This document shows, piece by piece, positions 8,614 through 17,226 of a stretch of DNA of 64,000 nucleotides (position 1 is the stretch's first letter; each line of letters opens with the position of its first letter). The notes under the pieces are model-generated. The model saw nothing but the letters and a program-made list of their open reading frames with translations, did not search any database and was not told where the DNA came from. The DNA is from an uncultured Alphaproteobacteria bacterium. GTDB taxonomy: Bacteria; Pseudomonadota; Alphaproteobacteria; HIMB59; GCA-002718135. Made by a program: the position numbers and the translations under genes. Location of the stretch: assembly GCA_902614395.1 (NCBI GenBank), contig CACMKW010000002.1, positions 129,356-193,355 on the forward strand. The letters are read 5' to 3'.

Positions 8614-9476
8614 GTGAAAATTCGAATATTATCGATGTTTCAGAAACAGAGTTTAATGACAAGGTTATTGAGGCAAGTGAAAGTAAACTAATTGTTGTTG
8701 ATTTTTGGGCTCCCTGGTGTGGTCCTTGCAAACAACTAACACCAATTTTAGAAAAAATAATATCGAAATCAGTAGATAAAATCACCTTAGTAAAAATTAA
8801 TATTGATGAAAATCAACAAATTGCTGCGCAATTAAGAATTCAATCAATTCCTACAGTTTATGCATTTAAAGATAAGCAAATTGTTAATGCATTTCAGGGC
8901 GTTATTCCTGAAGGTCAGATTATTGAATTTATTGAAAAATGCTTAGGATCTAAAATTAATGAAGACTTCACGGAATTTTATGATGAAATAGAAAGTGCCA
9001 TGGCTGAGAATAAGTATGAGGAAACTAAAGACACTCTTCTAGAATTTATTTCTAAAAACTCAGATGAAATTAAAGGTATTTGTTTTTATTTAGAGTGTTT
9101 AATAGAGCTTAAACAATTTGAAGAGGTTGAAGTGTTCATAAACTCATTAGAAAAAGATGTGCAAGAAATGGATGAGCTTAAACAGGTTTTAAAAAAAATG
9201 GAAATTGTGAAAAATAACTCATCTGGACCAAATATAAATGAGCTACTTGATAAGCTTGAGAATGAACCAGGTAATATCGATTTAATTTTAGAAATATCTG
9301 ATAAATATTTTTCAAAGAAGGAATATGAAAATGGGATGGATTTGCTTCTAAAAAATTATCCAAAAAATAAGGATAGTATAAAAAATAAGATGGTAGAATT
9401 TTTTGGTGTACTTGGAAATACTCATAAAGTTACTATTCACTATAGAAAAAAACTTTCACAATTAATGTTTTCCTAA
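8610..9476 (+). CDS. cnoX: Thioredoxin-TPR protein, CnoX/YbbN-like
   Basis: 288 residues. Residues 5-108 form a thioredoxin fold with the active site WCGPC at 36-40 (FWAPWCGPCKQL) and the conserved cis-proline segment SIPTVYAF. The rest is helical with TPR-like repeats (for example GICFYLECLIELKQF and IDLILEISDKYFSKKEYENG, quoted in part). This layout defines the CnoX/YbbN chaperedoxins, which protect proteins from oxidative over-aggregation and hand them to GroEL or DnaK. Both cysteines of the redox motif are present. Its ATG overlaps the prdX stop (ATGA), and the LON-domain gene follows after one base, so it lies in a compact three-gene operon. Confidence 0.85.
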   Translation: MSENSNIIDVSETEFNDKVIEASESKLIVVDFWAPWCGPCKQLTPILEKIISKSVDKITLVKINIDENQQIAAQLRIQSIPTVYAFKDKQIVNAFQGVIPEGQIIEFIEKCLGSKINEDFTEFYDEIESAMAENKYEETKDTLLEFISKNSDEIKGICFYLECLIELKQFEEVEVFINSLEKDVQEMDELKQVLKKMEIVKNNSSGPNINELLDKLENEPGNIDLILEISDKYFSKKEYENGMDLLLKNYPKNKDSIKNKMVEFFGVLGNTHKVTIHYRKKLSQLMFS

Positions 9477-9477
9477 C

Positions 9478-10074
9478 ATGGAAATCCCTATTTTTCCTTT
9501 AAACGGTGCCGTCCTTTTTCCAGGAACAAGCTTGCCCCTGAATATATTTGAAAAAAGATATATTGAGATGGTTGATTATGCCCTTTCAAAAGAAAGGTGT
9601 ATAGGCATGATACAATCTGATGAAAAAGATGAACTCTATAATATTGGTTGTATTGGAAAAATTCATAGTTTTAGTGAAACAACAGACGGACGATATTTAA
9701 TTAGTCTGCAGGGCACAAATTGTTTTAAAGTTAAGAAAGAGTTAGAAAAAAAATATAAGTTTAGGTTGGTTGAAGCTGAAATGTTAGATTTTGAAGAAGA
9801 TAAAGATTTTGTAAATGAAAAACAAAAAAATAGTCTTCTAGAAAAGTATAGCCAATATATAAAAGTTAAGAAAATTAATTTAAACCTTGAGGAAATTAAA
9901 AATATAGATTTTAATCAAATAATTAAATTTATTGCAATGATTTCTCCTTTTAGTGACATTGAAAAACAAGCCCTTTTGGAAACAAAAAATCTAAATGATT
10001 TTTACAAAAAACTTCAATCAATTTTAGATCTTGAAATTGTTGAAGATAATTATAACAACAATACTATTAATTAA
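9478..10074 (+). CDS. LON substrate-binding (PUA-like) domain protein
   Basis: 198 residues that correspond only to the N-terminal domain of Lon protease, with no AAA+ or protease part. The start IPIFPLNGAVLFPGTSLPLN followed by IFEKRYIEMVDYAL is the classic LON-domain signature. Such stand-alone LON proteins are widespread in alphaproteobacteria, commonly beside a thioredoxin gene as here. The role is not established; substrate recognition or protein quality control is suggested by the domain. The 3' end overlaps that of the convergent ubi hydroxylase gene by 8 bp. Confidence 0.85.
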   Translation: MEIPIFPLNGAVLFPGTSLPLNIFEKRYIEMVDYALSKERCIGMIQSDEKDELYNIGCIGKIHSFSETTDGRYLISLQGTNCFKVKKELEKKYKFRLVEAEMLDFEEDKDFVNEKQKNSLLEKYSQYIKVKKINLNLEEIKNIDFNQIIKFIAMISPFSDIEKQALLETKNLNDFYKKLQSILDLEIVEDNYNNNTIN

Positions 10075-11248
10075 TTCCCATTGCAAAATCACTTATGCGA
10101 TTTTTTAGTTTTTTACTTTTCTCAATTAAGTTAATAGCTGAGAATCTTGCATTATTAAAAATTAAATTGTCTGATTTAAAGATAGTATCAACTTTATCTG
10201 TTATTTGATACAATCTATAAGCTTTAAAAAAATTATCTTTCTGAAATTCTTTACAAAACATCTCATCTCCCAATTCTAAACCTAGTGAATTGTACTTTTT
10301 AACAAGTTTATACAAGTTTTCCACATCTTGCATTCCTAGATTCCAGCCCTGTCCTGCAATTGGATGAAATGAATGAGCTGAATCGCCGAGGTAAATGGTT
10401 CTTCTTTCAACAAATTTTGAATTGAGATGGGCGTTTAAAGGAAAGGTTTGTTTTGTAATTATTTTTTTTATTTCGCCAACACTTCCTTCAATTTTTTCAT
10501 TTAAAATAGATATAATTTTACTATTGTCCAAAGAAAATAAAGAGTCAATAAATTCGTTAGAGTTTGTCCAAACAATTGAACTTTGAAATTCATTTTTATT
10601 TTTTTGCATTGGAAGAATTGCGAGAGGGCCTTTTTTAAAGAAAAATTCATAAGCAGTATTTTGATGACTTTTTGAATGATAAAAATTTATAACAATTGCT
10701 TTTTTTTTATAATCTTTGCTAATTATTGGTGTTTTAAAAATTTTTCTTACTGAGCTTTTTTTGCCATCAGATGCTATTAAAAGATTTGTGTTTATTAAAA
10801 AATTATCTTGTTTAGTAATAATTCTACTACCTTCATAAAAAATATCTTTGGGAGATATATTATTAAAAATCTTTACACGTTTTTGTTTTTCTAATTTTTT
10901 ATATATACTATCAAGTATAAATTCATTTTTAACAATATACCCTAGATTGGATTTTCTTCTTTGATTATCAAAATAAATTTTGTTTGATTGGTTTCTGTCT
11001 GCTATTTGAATTTTTTTTATTGGCTCTGCATGCTTTCTAATATCTTTCCAGATATTAATTTCATCAAGAAATTTTTTTGTGCCCTCTGATATTGCTGTTG
11101 TTCTTTTATCTAAAATTCTTTTAGGATCAAACTTGGCTTTTTGCTCCAAAATAACTAGGTTATTTCCAAGCTTAGAAAGTGCATAAGCTGTTGCAGCCCC
11201 TATAAGCCCTCCACCTATAATATTGATATTTGATTGAATTTCTTTCAT
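10067..11248 (-). CDS. Ubiquinone-biosynthesis FAD monooxygenase (UbiH/UbiF family)
   Basis: 393 residues, class A flavoprotein monooxygenase of the UbiH/UbiF/UbiL/UbiM group, which hydroxylates the ubiquinone ring. The N-terminal FAD loop IIGGGLIGAATAYALSKLG is at about residues 10-28. The second FAD motif GDSAHSFHPIAGQGWNLGMQ carries the ubi-specific HPIAGQGxNxGxxD signature. The length matches the family. Which ring carbon it hydroxylates cannot be read from the motif; alphaproteobacterial enzymes often act on more than one position. Monocistronic, convergent with the LON gene and divergent from ftsK, 47 bp away. Confidence 0.9.
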   Translation of the reverse strand: MKEIQSNINIIGGGLIGAATAYALSKLGNNLVILEQKAKFDPKRILDKRTTAISEGTKKFLDEINIWKDIRKHAEPIKKIQIADRNQSNKIYFDNQRRKSNLGYIVKNEFILDSIYKKLEKQKRVKIFNNISPKDIFYEGSRIITKQDNFLINTNLLIASDGKKSSVRKIFKTPIISKDYKKKAIVINFYHSKSHQNTAYEFFFKKGPLAILPMQKNKNEFQSSIVWTNSNEFIDSLFSLDNSKIISILNEKIEGSVGEIKKIITKQTFPLNAHLNSKFVERRTIYLGDSAHSFHPIAGQGWNLGMQDVENLYKLVKKYNSLGLELGDEMFCKEFQKDNFFKAYRLYQITDKVDTIFKSDNLIFNNARFSAINLIEKSKKLKNRISDFAMGIN

Positions 11249-11295
11249 AATTTTCTTCGAATTACCATAATCTAAATGTATTACAATCTAACTCT

Positions 11296-13521
11296 ATGTT
11301 CAAGTATGGTTCTTTTAGAAATTTTATAATTAAATTTTTTGTAGGATCAATTTTGTTTGGTTTTGGTTTAATTTTTCTTTTTAGTCTATATTCTTACTCA
11401 CCAAATGACCCAGGATATCAAAATTTTAATGAAGACGATGTTAAAAATATCCTAGGTTTTTTTGGTGCATATTTATCAAGTTATTCATTAGTATTTTTTG
11501 GTACACTAAGTTATTTATTTGCTTTATTGTTAACAATAGAAGGCGGCAAAATTTCTCTAGGGGTTTCCAGTCGATTAATAATTTTAAAGTTTTTATATAA
11601 CCTATCGGGTATCATAATTATAAATATATCCCTAAAACCATTTGATGAATTTAAATTAGAAACAGGCATATTATCTCAGATTATTATAGACTTATTTTCA
11701 ATAATTAATTTAGATTTTTTAGAAAATATTTTTGTTTATTTTGTTTTTAATTTTTTACTTCTAATATTTGGTATTTTTTTAATATTTGTTTCCTTTAGAG
11801 TACAGCTATCTTGGATAAGTAGAATTGTTAATTCATTAAAGATATTTAAGTATTTCAGATTTTTGCTTTCTATATTTGTGTTATTTAAATATTTAAGATT
11901 TAAAAAAAGAACTTATAAGAAAACTTTAAGAAGTGAGCCAACGATTAAGAAAAGAAAATATGTAAATATAAATAGAAAAAATAATGTAAAGGCTAAACCC
12001 GAAAAACAACTAGAATTGGATAACTTCAGTTTTAGTCTTCCATCAAAAGATCTTCTTTCAATATCAAATTTTAAAAATAATAAATATAAAGAACTCGATA
12101 AGATAAATACTGATGCAGCTATAAGATTAGAAAAAACACTTTCTGAATATGGTGTTGAAGGAAAAATAATTGGTTTTAGCAGTGGTCCTATTGTTACGTT
12201 GTTTGAGTTTGTTCCAAATGCAGGGATCAAATCGAGTAAAGTTATAGGCTTATCAGATGATATTGCTCGAGCAATGTCATCTATATCTGCTAGAATTTCA
12301 ACTCAACCAGGTAAAACCAGCTTAGGCATCGAAATACCAAATAGTAAAAGGGAAGGTGTATTATTTGGAGATTTAATCAAAGAGGGAGAATTTGAGATAG
12401 GAAACGACTCTCTAACTCTTGCCTTAGGAAAGGATATATCTGGAAAAAGTATTTTTGCAAATTTAGAACGAATGCCACATCTATTAATCGCTGGAACAAC
12501 GGGCTCTGGTAAATCAGTTGGTATTAATACAATGATCTTAAGTATTTTATATAAATTTAAGCCAAATGAGTGCAAATTAATTTTGATTGATCCTAAAATG
12601 TTAGAGCTTAGTGTTTATGAAGATATTCCTCATTTACTAACACCTGTTGTAACAGATCCAAAAAAAGCTGTTTTTGCTCTTAAATGGGTCGTGAGAGAAA
12701 TGGAAAATAGATATAAATTGATGAGTTCTTTAAATGTTAAAAATATAGATTCTTATAATAATAAGGTTGTTAAAACTGTTTTAACTGGAAGAAAGCTTTA
12801 CAGAGAGGTTCAGACTGGAATTGATGATGAATCAAGAATGCCGATAATCGAAAAACAAGAAATTCTTCTAGAAAAAATGCCTTACATAGTTGTTGTAATT
12901 GATGAGATGGCTGATTTAATGATGGTTGCAGGAAAAGAAGTAGAGTCATTAGTACAAAGATTAGCCCAGATGGCTAGAGCCTCTGGTATACATCTTATAA
13001 CAGCAACTCAAAGACCTAGTGTTGATGTAATTACTGGAACAATAAAAGCAAACTTTCCAAGTCGTATAAGTTACAAAGTATCAAGTAAGTTTGATAGTAG
13101 AACAATATTAAATGAAATGGGAGCAGAACAATTACTAGGAAGTGGTGATATGTTATTTTTGGAAAATGGCGGTATTATAAAAAGACTTCATGGGGGATTT
13201 GTTTCAGAAAATGAAGTTGATAGGGTTGTAACTCATATAAAAAAACAGGCTACATTTGATTATAAAAATGAAATTTCTTTATCTGAAGATGATTTAACTT
13301 CTACAACTAGAGATGATTTAATTTCAAGTAATAATGATGAGCTATACAGTAAAGCGGTTGACATAGTGATCAAACAACAAAAAGTTTCTACTAGTTATGT
13401 TCAACGATATCTTCAAATTGGTTACAATAGAGCAGCCAGAATTATAGAAAAAATGGAAGAAGATGGAATTATAAGTGAGGCGAACAACGCAGGCAAAAGA
13501 TATGTTCTTAAAAAAAAATAA
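11296..13521 (+). CDS. ftsK: DNA translocase FtsK
   Basis: 741 residues. Four hydrophobic segments occupy about residues 15-170 and anchor the protein at the septum. A basic linker follows, then the alpha/beta motor with Walker A GTTGSGKS (400-407) and Walker B VVVIDEMAD (532-540). It ends with the winged-helix gamma domain (about 675-741, VSTSYVQRYLQIGYNRAARI), which reads the KOPS polarity motifs. It pumps chromosome-dimer and terminus DNA at division. The linker is short compared with E. coli FtsK, as common in alphaproteobacteria. lolA follows with a small overlap, a frequent pairing in this class. Confidence 0.97.
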   Translation: MFKYGSFRNFIIKFFVGSILFGFGLIFLFSLYSYSPNDPGYQNFNEDDVKNILGFFGAYLSSYSLVFFGTLSYLFALLLTIEGGKISLGVSSRLIILKFLYNLSGIIIINISLKPFDEFKLETGILSQIIIDLFSIINLDFLENIFVYFVFNFLLLIFGIFLIFVSFRVQLSWISRIVNSLKIFKYFRFLLSIFVLFKYLRFKKRTYKKTLRSEPTIKKRKYVNINRKNNVKAKPEKQLELDNFSFSLPSKDLLSISNFKNNKYKELDKINTDAAIRLEKTLSEYGVEGKIIGFSSGPIVTLFEFVPNAGIKSSKVIGLSDDIARAMSSISARISTQPGKTSLGIEIPNSKREGVLFGDLIKEGEFEIGNDSLTLALGKDISGKSIFANLERMPHLLIAGTTGSGKSVGINTMILSILYKFKPNECKLILIDPKMLELSVYEDIPHLLTPVVTDPKKAVFALKWVVREMENRYKLMSSLNVKNIDSYNNKVVKTVLTGRKLYREVQTGIDDESRMPIIEKQEILLEKMPYIVVVIDEMADLMMVAGKEVESLVQRLAQMARASGIHLITATQRPSVDVITGTIKANFPSRISYKVSSKFDSRTILNEMGAEQLLGSGDMLFLENGGIIKRLHGGFVSENEVDRVVTHIKKQATFDYKNEISLSEDDLTSTTRDDLISSNNDELYSKAVDIVIKQQKVSTSYVQRYLQIGYNRAARIIEKMEEDGIISEANNAGKRYVLKKK

Positions 13522-14092
13522 ATATATAAGTTATTTGTATATTGTAATTTTTTTAAATTTTTCTTACAGTGTAGAGGCGAATACAAAAATTAAGATTTTA
13601 GATTATTTAAACTCTCTTCAATATTTTTCTGCATCATTTATCCAAAATGATAATGAAACTTTAAGTGAGGGAATGGTTTATATTGGAGAAAAACGAGTAA
13701 GGGCTGAATATTTATCACCTTCAAAAATTTTAATAGTTTTAGATGAAGATAAAGCTATGTACTATAATTATGAATTGGAGGAAGATGAGTTTTTTAATCC
13801 CAAGAACACTAATGCTTGGTTTTTTTATGATATTTTTAGAAATCCAAGTTTTTTTGAAAATAGTAAAATTAAAATTGAAAATAAAGAAATAATTCTTAAG
13901 AAAAGTGGTTTAAATAATGAACAAACAAATTATTTAATAAATGTTTACTTTGAAAATAATCCAGTAGTATTAAGAAAAATAGAGGTTTTCATAAATGATG
14001 AGTTCCTTCAAATATCAATCTTCAATCATAGTTATAATGAAGATTTCGATAAAGATTTTTTTAAACTAATTAACCCAAGACTTCTTGATTAA
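13502..14092 (+). CDS. lolA: Outer-membrane lipoprotein carrier LolA
   Basis: About 196 residues. I start it at the ATG at 13502 (MFLKKNKYISYLY...), which has AGG eight bases upstream and gives a normal signal peptide ending near VEANT. The frame is open 27 bp further upstream, inside ftsK. LolA shuttles lipoproteins across the periplasm from LolCDE to the outer membrane. Typical features are the strand pattern YFSASFIQNDNETLSEGMVY, then RVRAEYLSPSKILIVLDEDKAMYYNY, given here in parts, and the FFxDIFRNPSFF region. It overlaps ftsK by 20 bp and meets the convergent regulator gene at a shared TTAA. Confidence 0.85.
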   Translation: MFLKKNKYISYLYIVIFLNFSYSVEANTKIKILDYLNSLQYFSASFIQNDNETLSEGMVYIGEKRVRAEYLSPSKILIVLDEDKAMYYNYELEEDEFFNPKNTNAWFFYDIFRNPSFFENSKIKIENKEIILKKSGLNNEQTNYLINVYFENNPVVLRKIEVFINDEFLQISIFNHSYNEDFDKDFFKLINPRLLD

Positions 14093-14685
14093 ATTGTAAT
14101 TAACAATTTTTCACTTTTTGATTGTATTTTGATACCAGTGTTAATTTGATTCATTTTTTTTCTTATTCTTGTTAGGTGACTGTCAAGTGAGTTTGTTTTA
14201 ATTGTGCCTTTGATATTTAAAATATTTTCTTGAATATAATTTTTTGTGCCTTCTCTTTCATAAATTAAGTAACTTAAAATTTCTGATTCTAATTTTGTTA
14301 AATAGCAGAATAAATTATTATTTATGTTTGTCATTTTCTCATTAATAATAGTGATGTCGTGAAATTCAATTTTTATATTTTCTAAAAAATTTTCAGTTAT
14401 AGTTTTTATCTGATTAATTGATGTTGGTGTTTTTATAAATTGGTTATTAATTTTCATATTTTGATTTTTTATATTTGATAGTATTAAAAAGTTCCCTTTT
14501 AATTTTTTAAAATCAATTGGCTTAGTACTTTTATTATCATTTATAACTATAATATTTAAACTATTGTTTTCGATATAATCTTGAATATCACCAAGATCTA
14601 TAAAGAATAGCTCATAATCAGAAAATAACTCTTTCAAGAAAAGTTTAATTTTTTTATCTGAAAATATATTTATTTTATTTTTCAA
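14089..14685 (-). CDS. Degenerate response regulator with PhoB-type winged helix
   Basis: 198 residues. Residues 1 to about 110 resemble a receiver domain in size and strand pattern. However, the acidic pocket is poor (one Asp in NIFSDKK), and the phospho-acceptor region reads NIIVINDNKS without the usual hydrophobic-LxD context. Residues about 125-198 match the OmpR/PhoB winged helix, with LTKLESEILSYLIYEREG, then SLDSHLTRIRKKMNQI as recognition helix, and a final beta hairpin KSEKLLITI. Phosphorylation-independent DNA binding is inferred. No histidine kinase is adjacent. It overlaps yggS upstream (ATGA) and shares a TTAA with lolA downstream. Confidence 0.6.
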   Translation of the reverse strand: MKNKINIFSDKKIKLFLKELFSDYELFFIDLGDIQDYIENNSLNIIVINDNKSTKPIDFKKLKGNFLILSNIKNQNMKINNQFIKTPTSINQIKTITENFLENIKIEFHDITIINEKMTNINNNLFCYLTKLESEILSYLIYEREGTKNYIQENILNIKGTIKTNSLDSHLTRIRKKMNQINTGIKIQSKSEKLLITI

Positions 14686-15320
14686 TTTCTTTTACCAAAT
14701 AGAATTGTTCCAAGTCTTATATACATTGGTTTAAAAGGAAGCGCTTCTTTATAGTCTCCGCTCATGCCTATGCTAAGCTCACTAATACTATTTTCTTGTG
14801 CTAAATTTTGAAGTTGGTTGAAATGATATTTAGGATCTTCTGTTATGGGAGGTATACACATGAGCCCTTGTACATGTATGTTAATTTCATTTTTTAAGAA
14901 GAAAAGAAAGTCTTTAGTGTCTTCAGGAAAAATTCCACTCTTAGATTTTTCTCTTCCAGTATTTATTTGAACAAAAAATTTTTTATCATTTAACAAATGC
15001 TGGTGTTTAGAAAATTCCTTTGCAATTTTTTCTCTATTTATAGTGTGGAATACATCAAATAATAATAGGGCATCCTTTACTTTGTTTGATTGTAATGGGC
15101 CTGTTAGGTGTAATTCAATTTTTGGGTTATCTTTTTTAATTTTTACAAATTTGTTTTTTGCTTCTTGAACCCTGTTTTCTCCAAAAATGTACACACCTTG
15201 TTCTATAGCCTCTAAAACACTCTCGAGTGGGTGATTTTTAGAAATTGCAACAATTTTCCCGGATTTGTTATGTTTTTCCAACATTTCCTTAATTTCATTG
15301 AATTTTTGTACATTAAACAT
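14682..15320 (-). CDS. yggS: PLP homeostasis protein YggS
   Basis: 212 residues from the ATG at 15320 (MFNVQKFNEIKEML). The frame extends 26 codons upstream, but those residues look like non-coding sequence and would include the hairpin at 15328-15349. YggS/PLPBP binds pyridoxal 5'-phosphate without known enzymatic activity and balances vitamin B6 and amino-acid pools. Motifs seen are VAISKNHPLESV with the PLP-lysine region, YIFGENRVQEAKNK, HLTGPLQSNKVKDAL, and ELSIGMSGDYKEAL. The length is slightly short of E. coli YggS (234). It is co-transcribed with the degenerate regulator. Confidence 0.92.
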   Translation of the reverse strand: MFNVQKFNEIKEMLEKHNKSGKIVAISKNHPLESVLEAIEQGVYIFGENRVQEAKNKFVKIKKDNPKIELHLTGPLQSNKVKDALLLFDVFHTINREKIAKEFSKHQHLLNDKKFFVQINTGREKSKSGIFPEDTKDFLFFLKNEINIHVQGLMCIPPITEDPKYHFNQLQNLAQENSISELSIGMSGDYKEALPFKPMYIRLGTILFGKRN

Positions 15321-15327
15321 AATTACA

Positions 15328-15349
15328 TATGTTGTAAAAAAACAACATA
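15328..15349. promoter_or_regulatory. 8-bp hairpin just upstream of yggS
   Basis: TATGTTGT (15328-15335) and ACAACATA (15342-15349) are exact inverted repeats around an A6 loop. They begin seven bases upstream of the chosen yggS start, in the yggS-porin divergent spacer. They may be an operator or a 5'-UTR stem. The function is inferred only from the structure. Confidence 0.4.
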
Positions 15350-15420
15350 ATTTAAAAAAATATAATAAATTATTATGCTTTTTTTGAACTTTATTCAATT
15401 TTTAAATATTAGATTTTATT

Positions 15421-15443
15421 AATACAAGTTTGTTTCTTGTATT
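15421..15443 (+). promoter_or_regulatory. Hairpin in porin leader
   Basis: AATACAAG (15421-15428) pairs perfectly with CTTGTATT (15436-15443) over a 7-nt loop. It lies 33 bp upstream of the porin ATG and abuts the 18-bp palindrome that follows. A structured 5' UTR that protects an abundant mRNA, as described for ompA-type messages, would fit; an operator is the alternative. Confidence 0.45.
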
Positions 15444-15460
15444 TAATGAATATTCATTAA
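15443..15460. promoter_or_regulatory. 18-bp perfect palindrome upstream of porin
   Basis: TTAATGAATATTCATTAA is an uninterrupted 18-bp palindrome located 16 bp before the porin start, directly upstream of the AAAGGAG ribosome-binding site. It could bind a dimeric regulator or form a long stem in the leader RNA. Confidence 0.5.
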
Positions 15461-15476
15461 CTCAAAAGGAGTAATT

Positions 15477-16520
15477 ATGAAAAAAGAACTATTAATGGGA
15501 ACTGCTCTTGTTTCTACGCTTGGTGCTGCTTCAGTTGCTGAAGCTGTAACAGCTACTATGAGTGGTAACCACCAAACTGGTATTGAGTTTGATTCGCCAA
15601 ATGGGTCAGCTGACACAAATGCTCAGACTCAAGACAACAACTTTACTGTGTCACTATCAGAAACTACTGATGGCGGTATGACTATTTCTTCAAGCTTTAT
15701 GCTTATGAATGAAAATGCTGCTGCTGGTGATACAGATGCTGGTTTTACTTTAGCATTTACTGATGGATCTAAGCTTGACGTAATTAATGCTGGTAACGCA
15801 TCTGGTTCGCATGACATTTCTGTCCCAGGTTCAGCTGGTGCAGAAGGTGTAACAACTGCAACTACTAACGCTGCTGAAACTGGTCTTGATTGGATGACTG
15901 GTGCATCTAAACAAGGTATTGAGTATCACACAGCTGCTGATTTCCTAGCTGATGGACTTAAAATGTCTTTCTCAGCTTCAACAGACGGTGGTGAAGCTGC
16001 TGGAACAACTTACAGAATTGACAGTCACGTTGCGATTGGTGCTACTTATGTAACTGATCTTGGTGATAGTGCTGTAACAATTGGTGCTGGTTTTTCTGAA
16101 GTAGAAGGATCAAAAACTAATACAGCTCCATCAAATGATACTGGTGGTTTCCACGTTGGTTTAAGTGCTGTAACTGGTGACTTAACTGTTGCTGTTGGTT
16201 TTGCTGATGGTAACAAAGTTGGTACTGGTGTTGAATCATCTAAAGAAATGACAGGTGATACTGTAAAAGCTGGTATTAAATATGTAAGCGGTGACTTAAC
16301 ATTTAATGTTGGTGTAGCTTCAGGTGAAGCAACAGATTTAACTGTTGGTTCTGTATCTGGATCAAGTGATGCTAAAGACGTTACTTCCGCTAGTGTATCT
16401 TACGCAGTAGCTTCTGGTGTAACTGCAATTCTTGGTTATACTACTGTAGAAGCAAGTGATGAAGGTGCTTCATCAACTGATGGATCAGCTTGGTACATCG
16501 GTGCTAATATGGCATTTTAA
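15477..16520 (+). CDS. Outer-membrane porin
   Basis: 347 residues. Residues 1-23 are a signal peptide (MKKELLMGTALVSTLGAASVAEA). The mature protein is low in Lys and Asn compared with its neighbours and rich in G, S, T, A and D. Alternating strand patterns such as GDLTFNVGVASGE run throughout, and it ends in an aromatic residue (SAWYIGANMAF), the C-terminal signature for outer-membrane assembly. This fits a 16-strand general porin of the alphaproteobacterial type. A strong AAAGGAG ribosome-binding site, a structured leader, codon use richer in G/C than nearby genes, and a strong terminator all point to high expression. The substrate is not deducible. Confidence 0.9.
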   Translation: MKKELLMGTALVSTLGAASVAEAVTATMSGNHQTGIEFDSPNGSADTNAQTQDNNFTVSLSETTDGGMTISSSFMLMNENAAAGDTDAGFTLAFTDGSKLDVINAGNASGSHDISVPGSAGAEGVTTATTNAAETGLDWMTGASKQGIEYHTAADFLADGLKMSFSASTDGGEAAGTTYRIDSHVAIGATYVTDLGDSAVTIGAGFSEVEGSKTNTAPSNDTGGFHVGLSAVTGDLTVAVGFADGNKVGTGVESSKEMTGDTVKAGIKYVSGDLTFNVGVASGEATDLTVGSVSGSSDAKDVTSASVSYAVASGVTAILGYTTVEASDEGASSTDGSAWYIGANMAF

Positions 16521-16540
16521 TTAAAGATTTTATATCTTAA

Positions 16541-16572
16541 AAACGGCACTTTAACGAGTGCCGTTTTTTTTT
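16541..16572 (+). terminator. Intrinsic terminator of the porin gene
   Basis: AAACGGCACT (16541-16550) pairs with AGTGCCGTTT (from 16556) around a TTAAC/G loop and is followed by a run of T. The stem is G/C-rich in a strongly A/T background. It is one of only two textbook rho-independent terminators seen in the window. Confidence 0.93.
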
Positions 16573-16611
16573 GTATTTTACATTTAGTCGTCTATACAAT
16601 AATTATATTTA

Positions 16612-17223
16612 ATGATTTTAACTCGATTAATTATCTCTATATTATTACTTTTTATCTTTTCTTGTAACAGCAACAAGAGCGATGAGGAAATGGAAGAGTT
16701 GTGGTCAAAAGCACAAACAACTGGTGAGATAATAAATAGATCAGGAACAGTATTTAATCCCGCATTGAACAAAGACTTAGCGATGCGTGATGCTGAAACC
16801 AGACTTCAGTCAGGCGGTGGTTTGTTTGGAAAGGGTGGTGGTTTGTCTTTAGGCAGAATTCTAGGTGAAAATAGTCAAGAAAAAAATATGTCTGGCGGGG
16901 TGATTGCCATGTCTGTAAATCCTTTTCTTTGGAGAGCTGCATTAGAAACTATTGATTTTATGCCTCTCAGCTCAGCTGATCAAATTGGAGGTACAATTAT
17001 TACTGATTGGTATTCTACATCAGGTAATGAAAAAGAGCGTTGTAAACTTAATATTTTTATTACAGGTATAAATCTTAAAACTGAGAATCTTAGGGTGGTA
17101 TCTTTTTGTCAAGAGTTTAAAAATCCTACGTGGGTAAATAAAGAAACAGCAAAAGAAGATAATATTAAGATTGAAAACGCAATATTGAATAAAGCAAAAA
17201 AATTAAAACTACAATCAAGTTAA
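16612..17223 (+). CDS. DUF3576 lipoprotein
   Basis: 203 residues. The N-terminus is a lipoprotein signal with lipobox IFSC (Cys18), so the mature protein is lipid-anchored. A glycine-rich patch (SGGGLFGKGGGLSLG, around residues 67-81) precedes the conserved region MSVNPFLWRAALETIDFMPLSSADQIGG (quoted in part) and TDWY, which is the hallmark of the DUF3576 family found upstream of leuS in many alphaproteobacteria. The function of the family is not known; envelope biogenesis is suggested by its linkage to lptE. leuS begins three bases after its stop. Confidence 0.85.
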   Translation: MILTRLIISILLLFIFSCNSNKSDEEMEELWSKAQTTGEIINRSGTVFNPALNKDLAMRDAETRLQSGGGLFGKGGGLSLGRILGENSQEKNMSGGVIAMSVNPFLWRAALETIDFMPLSSADQIGGTIITDWYSTSGNEKERCKLNIFITGINLKTENLRVVSFCQEFKNPTWVNKETAKEDNIKIENAILNKAKKLKLQSS

Positions 17224-17226
17224 AAA

